DNA from: Streptomyces avidinii
Lineage (GTDB): Bacteria; Actinomycetota; Actinomycetes; Streptomycetales; Streptomycetaceae
Direction of reading: 5' to 3'
Length of the DNA: 64,000 nucleotides
Assembly: GCF_014650695.1 (NCBI RefSeq)
Contig: NZ_BMVL01000001.1
Span: forward strand, 611,075 to 675,074
The notes beneath the pieces are model-generated. The model was given only the letters and a program-made list of their open reading frames with translations. It was not told the DNA's origin and searched no databases. Each line of letters opens with the position of its first letter. Position 1 is the first letter of the stretch. Of this stretch, positions 58,820 through 64,000 are shown in pieces. Both the position numbers and the translations under genes were made by a program.

Positions 58820-59948
58820 CCGGAGGGGCCTGCGGGGTCGCGGGCGGGGCCAGTACGCCGCACAGCCCGGCCGTGCGCCGCGGCTGGCCGCTGGCGTACG
58901 GGTCGCTCGCGGCCGGGCCCACCGTGGTCGGGGCGGCGCCCGCCAGGAGCGGGCGGAAGGCCCCTGCCGGGTCGGCGGAGCAGTCCTGCGGGCCGGCCAT
59001 CACGTAGGCCGAGGCCAGCTCCAGGCGCCGGGCCCCCAGGTCGTCCCGGTCGAAGCGCAGCCGCAGCTCCCGCCGGACGGTGAAGAGCGAGGCCCCGTCG
59101 GCCGCGGCCGGTGCTCCGGTGGCCGGCCGTACGGCGTACACGAAGGTGTGGTCGGTGGTGACCTCCAGCAGGTCCGGGGCCACCTCCTCGAAGGCGAGCG
59201 TGCCGCTCACCCGGACCCGGGAGTCGGCCACGACGGCGGTGGCCTGGTCGAAGCGGACCAGCCAGCCGGTGGCTGCGTGACGGCCGTCGCCGGAGGGCGA
59301 GGTCATGCTGCGGTCGAACTGCGCGAGCTGGTCGGGGTCGAGCAGGACGCGCACCGGGCGGGTGGCCGCTCCGGCCAGGATGTCGGGGTCCAGCGAGGAC
59401 TGCACCAGGTAGTCCTTGGCGATCGACAGTGCGGTGACGACCTGGGTGTCGGTGAAGTGGTGCGTGCGGCGCACGGCGGGCAGGGCGATCCCGGCCGCCC
59501 CGACCCGGTAGTCGGCGGCGGGGCTGCTCGCGTACAGGTCGGCGGGCCGTCCGCCGGGCACGTCGGTGGTCGGCGCGAGCGGGACCACGGTGCTGGTGAG
59601 CGGCTGGGCGGCGGTGCCGGGCGGGGGCTGGTACGGGTTGCGCAGGCCCATGTAGACGGCGGCGGCGAAGGCCGAGGCGATGAGCAGCACCAGGAGCATG
59701 CCCTGCCGGGCACCGCGGCCGGGGGTGCTGGTCCGGGAGGCGGAGCCGCCGCCGGACCAGACGGAACGGGTGCGTACCGCGCGGGCGTGTTCGCCCATGC
59801 GTTCCTGCGCCGAGTACTCCTGCAGCCGGGCAGCCCGGACGAAGTCCTCGTCGAACACCACCGATCGGTACTCGTCCGACCGGAATTCGTCGTCGCCCCC
59901 GCCCATGCCCTCGGGGGTGCTGTTGGGTGGATCTCCTGGCACGGCCAT
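58803..59948 (-). CDS. membrane-anchored hypothetical protein with FDEDFVR motif (381 aa)
   Basis: An acidic cytoplasmic N-terminus contains YRSVVFDEDFVRAARLQEYSA (about 27-47), then a membrane helix (GMLLVLLIASAFAAAVYMGL, about 85) and a large extracellular domain (THHFTDTQVVTALSIAKDYLVQSSLDPD ... LRLRFDRDDLGARRLELASAYVMAGPQDC). The N-terminal motif recurs in the neighbouring gene at 60017. I know of no assigned function. The ATG start is at 59948. Confidence 0.78.
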   Translation of the reverse strand: MAVPGDPPNSTPEGMGGGDDEFRSDEYRSVVFDEDFVRAARLQEYSAQERMGEHARAVRTRSVWSGGGSASRTSTPGRGARQGMLLVLLIASAFAAAVYMGLRNPYQPPPGTAAQPLTSTVVPLAPTTDVPGGRPADLYASSPAADYRVGAAGIALPAVRRTHHFTDTQVVTALSIAKDYLVQSSLDPDILAGAATRPVRVLLDPDQLAQFDRSMTSPSGDGRHAATGWLVRFDQATAVVADSRVRVSGTLAFEEVAPDLLEVTTDHTFVYAVRPATGAPAAADGASLFTVRRELRLRFDRDDLGARRLELASAYVMAGPQDCSADPAGAFRPLLAGAAPTTVGPAASDPYASGQPRRTAGLCGVLAPPATPQAPPVSPAP

Positions 59949-60016
59949 CGCTTCTCCCCGCTGTCCCCGCTTCAGAGAAGCCCCCGGCTCCGGCGTACGC
60001 GAGTGGGGTCGTACCT

Positions 60017-60568
60017 TCAGGGTTGGCGAACGGAGGGGTACGTAAACGCGCCGACGCCGGTGACTTCACCCCTGGGGGTGCTGGCGGGCGCCGGAGCGGG
60101 GTCCGCCTCGCCCGAGGCGCTGCGGTAGACGGCGCTGAAGGCGAGGGCGACCATGCCGAGGCCCATCACGAAAGCGAGCACCCAGGCGACCGGGCGCAGC
60201 CAGGGCGCACGTCCGCGGTACGGGCGCAGGCTGCCGCCGTAGGCCCCGTACGGGCCGTCCGGGTATCCGTGGCCCCGGTCGTCGTGGTCCCAGCCGTGGT
60301 CGTCGTAGCCGTCGGGATGGCCGTAACCGTAGCTGTCGTAGTCGTCGTCGCCGGTCCAGCCGCCGGCGACCGCGCGGGCCGCCTCGGCCTCCGCGCGCGC
60401 CCGGTCCGCCGCCCGCTGTCGCTCGGCGGCGCTCGGTTCACGGATCTCGGCGTTCCGGACGAAGTCCTCGTCGAACACCACGGAGGCGAAGTCGTACTCC
60501 GCGCCTCCGCGGTCGTCGTCGGGCTCCCCGTCGTCCGGGAACGGCTTGCCCCCCACGTCGTCCGGCAC
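60017..60568 (-). CDS. membrane-anchored hypothetical protein with FDEDFVR motif (183 aa)
   Basis: Shares the N-terminal ASVVFDEDFVRNAEI segment with the gene at 58803-59948. It then has a charged helix (RAADRARAEAEAARAV), a Tyr/Gly/Asp/His-rich stretch, one membrane helix (WVLAFVMGLGMVALAFSAV, about 130-150) and a short extracellular tail. The two genes are 68 bases apart on the same strand and probably co-transcribed. The function is unknown. Confidence 0.75.
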   Translation of the reverse strand: MPDDVGGKPFPDDGEPDDDRGGAEYDFASVVFDEDFVRNAEIREPSAAERQRAADRARAEAEAARAVAGGWTGDDDYDSYGYGHPDGYDDHGWDHDDRGHGYPDGPYGAYGGSLRPYRGRAPWLRPVAWVLAFVMGLGMVALAFSAVYRSASGEADPAPAPASTPRGEVTGVGAFTYPSVRQP

Positions 60569-60645
60569 AGGACCAGCCTAGACCTGGGGGGCCGCCTTGG
60601 GCAGGGTGTCCGCCGAATTTCGGCCACACCGCGCTCAGAGGGTGA

Positions 60646-61923
60646 CTACCGAATGTGACCGTCACCGGTGACGATGTACTTGGTGGAGGTCAGCTCGGGA
60701 AGCCCCATCGGGCCCCTGGCGTGCAGCTTTTGGGTGGAGATGCCGATCTCGGCGCCGAACCCGAACTGTCCACCGTCCGTGAACCGAGTGGATGCATTCA
60801 CGGCGACCGTGGTCGAGTCGACCAGCTGGGTGAAGCGGCGTGCGGCGGCCTGCGAGGTGGTGACGATCGCCTCGGTGTGACCGGAGGTCCAGCGGCGGAT
60901 GTGGGTGACGGCGTCGTCGAGGGAGTCCACGACTCCGGCGGCGATGTCGTAGGACAGGTACTCGGCGGCCCAGTCCTCGTCCGTGACGGGCAGCGCGCTG
61001 ACCTTGCTGCCCTCGGCGGCGGCGAGGACGTGGGCGTCGCCGTGGACGGTGACGCCCGCCTCGGCGAGCGCGTCGAGCGCGCGCGGCAGGAAGGCGTCGG
61101 CGATGTCCCGGTGGACGAGGAGCGTCTCGGCGGAATTGCAGACGGAGGGTCGCTGGGCCTTGGAGTTGATGAGGATGTCCACCGCCATGTCCAGGTCGGC
61201 CTGGGCGTCGACGTAGACGTGGCAGTTGCCGGTACCGGTCTCGATGACGGGGACGGTGGATTCCTCGACCACGGTCTTGATGAGGGAGGCGCCGCCGCGC
61301 GGGATGAGCACGTCCACGAGGCCGCGGGCGCGCATCAGCTCGCGGACGGACTCGCGGGACTCGCCCGGGACGAGCTGGATCGCGTCGGCGGGCAGGCCGA
61401 CGCTCTCGATTGCGTCCCGCAGGATGGTGACGAGAGCGGTGTTGGAGGAGTAGGCGGAGGAACTGCCGCGCAGGAGGACCGCGTTCCCGGACTTGAGGCA
61501 GAGGGCGGCGGCGTCGACGGTGACGTTGGGGCGGGCCTCGTAGATGATGCCGACGACGCCGAGCGGGACGCGGATCTGGCGGAGGTCGATGCCGTTGGGG
61601 AGGGTGTTGCCGCGGACGACCTCGCCGACGGGGTCGGGGAGGGCGGCGACGTCGCGTACGTCGGAGGCGATGGCGGCGACGCGCTCGGAGGTGAGGGTGA
61701 GGCGGTCGATGACGGTCTCGCTCGTGCCGGCGGCGCGGGCCCTGTCCGTGTCCACGGCGTTGGCGGCGATGATCTCGACCGTACGCGCCTCCAGCGCGTC
61801 CGCGATCGCCAGCAGGGCGATGTCCTTGGCGGACCGCGGGAGCGGGGCGATGGCGGCGGCGGCGGAACGGGACCGCTGCGCGGTGGCGAGGACGGGCGAG
61901 GTTGCGGCATCGAGCGAGGTCAT
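60646..61923 (-). CDS. proA: glutamate-5-semialdehyde dehydrogenase (gamma-glutamyl phosphate reductase)
   Basis: Second enzyme of proline synthesis (425 aa), reducing gamma-glutamyl phosphate with NADPH. Hallmarks are [49 protein letters not shown], the catalytic Cys in [13 protein letters not shown] and [23 protein letters not shown]. It lies downstream of proB on the same strand, with a hypothetical gene and a repeat between them. Confidence 0.97.
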   Translation of the reverse strand: MTSLDAATSPVLATAQRSRSAAAAIAPLPRSAKDIALLAIADALEARTVEIIAANAVDTDRARAAGTSETVIDRLTLTSERVAAIASDVRDVAALPDPVGEVVRGNTLPNGIDLRQIRVPLGVVGIIYEARPNVTVDAAALCLKSGNAVLLRGSSSAYSSNTALVTILRDAIESVGLPADAIQLVPGESRESVRELMRARGLVDVLIPRGGASLIKTVVEESTVPVIETGTGNCHVYVDAQADLDMAVDILINSKAQRPSVCNSAETLLVHRDIADAFLPRALDALAEAGVTVHGDAHVLAAAEGSKVSALPVTDEDWAAEYLSYDIAAGVVDSLDDAVTHIRRWTSGHTEAIVTTSQAAARRFTQLVDSTTVAVNASTRFTDGGQFGFGAEIGISTQKLHARGPMGLPELTSTKYIVTGDGHIR

Positions 61924-62055
61924 GCCGCCCAGGGTAGTCCCCGGTCCGGCCCGGTCCGCCGGGCTTCCACCCCGCGAGACGGTCTCCGGCCGTTGCCCTG
62001 GCCGGGCGGGGGTGGGGGCGCTGCGCGGGCTGTTCTCCCCGCCCCGCCCTTTCGC

Positions 62056-62120
62056 CGTTTCCCGGGCTCTGCCCGGACCCGGTCCTCAATCGCCGGACGG
62101 GCTGAAAGATGCCGGCGGGC
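62056..62120. repeat. REP-like intergenic repeat, copy D
   Basis: TTTCCCGGGCTCTGCCCGGACCCGGTCCTCAATCGCCGGACGG matches the left half of the copy at 18125-18240. A degenerate second arm GCCGGCGGGCC follows GCTGAAAGAT. It lies between proA and the hypothetical gene at 62139, both on the minus strand. Confidence 0.65.
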
Positions 62121-62138
62121 CGGAGGCGCGGGCCGCGT

Positions 62139-62555
62139 TCAGTACGGGTGCACGCCTACCGGGTGGGCCGGGGGCGGGCCGTAGCCCTCTGCCACACGCT
62201 GGTGGTAGGTCGCGCGGTCGATGACCTCAAGGCCGACGATCTCCCAGGGCGGGAGCTGCGCCGAGGAGCGGTGTTCGCCCCACAGGCGCAGGGCGACGGC
62301 CGCCGCGTCGTGGAGGTCACGGGCCTCTTCCCAGTAGCGGATCTCCGCGTGGTCGTCGGCGTAGCGGCTGGTCAGCAGGAAGGGGTGGTCGTGGGCCAGT
62401 TGTTCCAGCCCGCGCCGCACCTCGGAGAGCGGGGCCGGCTTGCCGGAGACGCTCAGGGTCACGTGCCACAGGCGCGACGCGTGATCCTGCTCCTCGCCAC
62501 CACCACCGCCGCCGTCACCGTCCCCCGTGCCGACGCTGGTCAGCGCTCGCCTCAC
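62139..62555 (-). CDS. conserved hypothetical protein between proB and proA
   Basis: Protein of 138 aa starting at GTG 62555, with AGGAGG six bases upstream. After a Gly-rich stretch (GDGDGGGGGGEE) the body reads WHVTLSVSGKPAPLSEVRRGLEQLAHDHPFLLTSRYADDHAEIRYWEEARDLHDAAAVALRLW, a ferredoxin-like beta-alpha-beta pattern. It shares the strand of proB and proA. The function is unknown. Confidence 0.78.
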   Translation of the reverse strand: MRRALTSVGTGDGDGGGGGGEEQDHASRLWHVTLSVSGKPAPLSEVRRGLEQLAHDHPFLLTSRYADDHAEIRYWEEARDLHDAAAVALRLWGEHRSSAQLPPWEIVGLEVIDRATYHQRVAEGYGPPPAHPVGVHPY

Positions 62556-62643
62556 CAGCCGCCTCCTGTCTCCGCCACGCGGGTCCGCCCGCCCTTCACA
62601 GTTGACCAGTCCACGGGCCGCCGCGCTGCGCTTTTGGCGAACC

Positions 62644-63771
62644 TCAGCCCTCCAGCAGGACCAGATCGTCCCGGTGGACGACCTCCCGCTCGTACGCGGG
62701 TCCGAGTTCCCGCGCGAGCTCGCGAGTGGAGCGGCCGAGGAGCTGCGGGAGCTCCTTGGCGTCGAAGTTGACCAGGCCCCGGGCGACGGCACGGCCGTCG
62801 GCCGCGCGCAGTTCCACCGGGTCCCCCGCGACGAAGTCGCCCTCGACCGCGGCGATGCCGGCCGGGAGGAGCGAGCTGCCGCGTTCGGTGACGGCGCGGA
62901 CCGCGCCGTCGTCCAGGACGAGGTGCCCCTGGGGGGTCGACGCGTGCTGGAGCCAGAGCAGCCGGTCCGCCGAGCGGCGCCCCGTGGCGTGGAACAGCGT
63001 GCCGGTGCCCCGTCCGGCGAGGGCGTCGGCGGCCTGGCTCGCGGAGGTCAGTACCACGGGGATCCCGGCGGCGGCCGCGATCCGGGCGGCCTCGACCTTG
63101 GTGACCATGCCGCCGGTGCCGACGCCCGCCTTGCCGGCGCTGCCGATGGAGACGTGTGCGATGTCCTCGGGTCCGCGGACCTCTTCGATGCGCGTGGTGC
63201 CGGGCTGGGACGGGTCTCCGTCGTAGAGGCCGTCCACGTCCGAGAGGAGCACGAGGAGGTCGGCCCGGACCAGGTGGGCGACGAGCGCCGCGAGCCGGTC
63301 GTTGTCGCCGAACCGGATCTCGTCCGTGGCGACAGTGTCGTTCTCGTTGACGACGGGCAGGGCGCCCATGGCGAGCAGCTGGTCGAGGGTGCGGTAGGCG
63401 TTGCGGTAATGGGCGCGGCGGCTGGTGTCGTCGGTGGTGAGGAGCACTTGGCCGACGCGGACGCCGTACCGGGCGAAGGAAGCGGTGTAGCGGGCGACGA
63501 GCAGGCCCTGCCCGACGCTCGCGGCCGCCTGCTGCCGGGCCAGGTCCTTCGGGCGCCGGCGCAGGCCGAGCGGCGAGAGTCCGGCGGCGATGGCTCCGCT
63601 GGAGACGAGGACGATCTCCTTCTCTCCCCCGCTGCGGGCCTTGGCGAGGACGTCGACCAGCGCGTCCACCCGGTCGGCGTCGAGTCCGCCGGCCGCGGTG
63701 GTCAGGGAGGAGGAGCCGACCTTGACCACGATCCTGCGGGCGTCCACGACACCTTGCCTAGCCGCTGACAC
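62644..63771 (-). CDS. proB: glutamate 5-kinase
   Basis: First proline-biosynthesis enzyme (375 aa): it phosphorylates glutamate and is feedback-inhibited by proline. The amino-acid-kinase domain has VVKVGSSSLT, VSSGAIAAGL, VNENDTVAT and GTGGMVTKVEAARIA; a PUA domain is C-terminal (about 285-365). GTG 63771 is preferred because AAGGGG lies 6-7 bases upstream; TTG 63798 and GTG 63747 are alternatives. Confidence 0.96.
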   Translation of the reverse strand: MSAARQGVVDARRIVVKVGSSSLTTAAGGLDADRVDALVDVLAKARSGGEKEIVLVSSGAIAAGLSPLGLRRRPKDLARQQAAASVGQGLLVARYTASFARYGVRVGQVLLTTDDTSRRAHYRNAYRTLDQLLAMGALPVVNENDTVATDEIRFGDNDRLAALVAHLVRADLLVLLSDVDGLYDGDPSQPGTTRIEEVRGPEDIAHVSIGSAGKAGVGTGGMVTKVEAARIAAAAGIPVVLTSASQAADALAGRGTGTLFHATGRRSADRLLWLQHASTPQGHLVLDDGAVRAVTERGSSLLPAGIAAVEGDFVAGDPVELRAADGRAVARGLVNFDAKELPQLLGRSTRELARELGPAYEREVVHRDDLVLLEG

Positions 63772-63850
63772 GTCTGTCCCCTTGCCCCTGTTGCCCAAAA
63801 TGCCTGCCGTCTCAATCTACGGGGTGGGCGCGCGGGGCTGCTCGGGGGTT

Positions 63851-64000
63851 TCAGCCCCTGGACGAGGCCCCTGCTCCCACCTGCTGGGCCTCTTCGGCCC
63901 GGGCGGCGCCCGGCACGAGGATCTTGCGGGACAGCAGGAAGGTGAAGGGGATGGCCACGACGGCGGCGACCAGCGGGGCGATCCGGGTGTCCATCCCGGC
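63851..64000 (-). CDS. C-terminal end of a membrane protein (partial)
   Basis: The last 49 residues of a gene entering from beyond the window: a hydrophobic helix (IAPLVAAVVAIPFTFLLSRKIL) followed by a short Ala/Glu-rich cytoplasmic tail and TGA at 63851. The FLLSRK ending resembles GtrA-type membrane proteins, but that is a weak guess. It lies upstream of proB on the same strand. Confidence 0.6.
   Translation of the reverse strand, partial: AGMDTRIAPLVAAVVAIPFTFLLSRKILVPGAARAEEAQQVGAGASSRG

Overview
The window is chromosomal DNA of a Streptomyces-type actinobacterium. The evidence is very high G+C with strong third-position bias, frequent GTG starts, strong Shine-Dalgarno runs, long GC-rich hairpin terminators, and a gene order I recognise as the conserved glyS - znuACB - zur - uppS - recO ... 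leuA ... era ... phoH-ybeY ... hrcA-dnaJ ... lepA-rpsT ... comEA-comEC ... leuS ... nadD ... proA-proB core block of Streptomyces. I see no prophage, transposase gene or CRISPR array. Accessory character is confined to short intergenic repeats and a few secreted proteins.

Layout. 0-5 kb: glyS, then a zinc-uptake ABC system (znuA, znuC, znuB) and its repressor zur, with two Zur-box-like sites at znuA; a 163-bp inverted-repeat element separates zur from a YcxB-like membrane gene. 5-10 kb: uppS-recO, an NCS2 nucleobase permease and a zinc-ribbon TerB-like gene. 10-16 kb: an SDR oxidoreductase, leuA with a leucine-rich leader peptide and attenuator, a protealysin-like M4 protease with its emfourin-like inhibitor gene, a GNAT enzyme and a methyltransferase. 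16-22 kb: era, directly preceded in the same frame by a secreted DUF916-like gene with no stop codon between them, then a WxL-like secreted protein, and a divergent GlxA-type regulator/MFS transporter pair. 22-30 kb: a run of minus-strand genes (cytidine-deaminase-like protein without catalytic residues, MmcQ/YjbR, CorC/HlyC-type protein, ybeY, phoH, a PfkB kinase, rnz, a HIT protein, rsmE, nitronate monooxygenase). 30-35.5 kb: dnaJ and hrcA under a CIRCE operator, an MBL hydrolase, a DUF3097 protein and a secreted DNA-ADP-ribosyltransferase-like protein. 35.5-43 kb: hemW, a fatty-acyl-CoA ligase, lepA diverging from rpsT, and holA. 43-49.7 kb: a YceI protein, comEC (without a usable stop codon), comEA, DegV and a coiled-coil membrane protein. 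49.8-53.6 kb: leuS with a second leucine leader peptide and attenuator, and two identical tRNA-Ala(GGC) genes flanking a small zinc-ribbon gene. 53.7-64 kb: a histidine phosphatase starting at CTG, rsfS, a LytR_C protein, nadD, an M48 protease, two related membrane proteins, proA, proB and the tail of another membrane gene.

How the genes work together: most are housekeeping (translation: glyS, leuS, era, lepA, ybeY, rsfS, rsmE, rnz, rpsT; heat shock: hrcA-dnaJ; amino acids: leuA, proA, proB; envelope: uppS, LytR_C). Four regulatory circuits can be read from the DNA: Zur control of zinc uptake, HrcA/CIRCE, and two leucine-sensing attenuators (leuA and leuS) whose leader peptides both appear to be translated from leaderless or nearly leaderless mRNAs.
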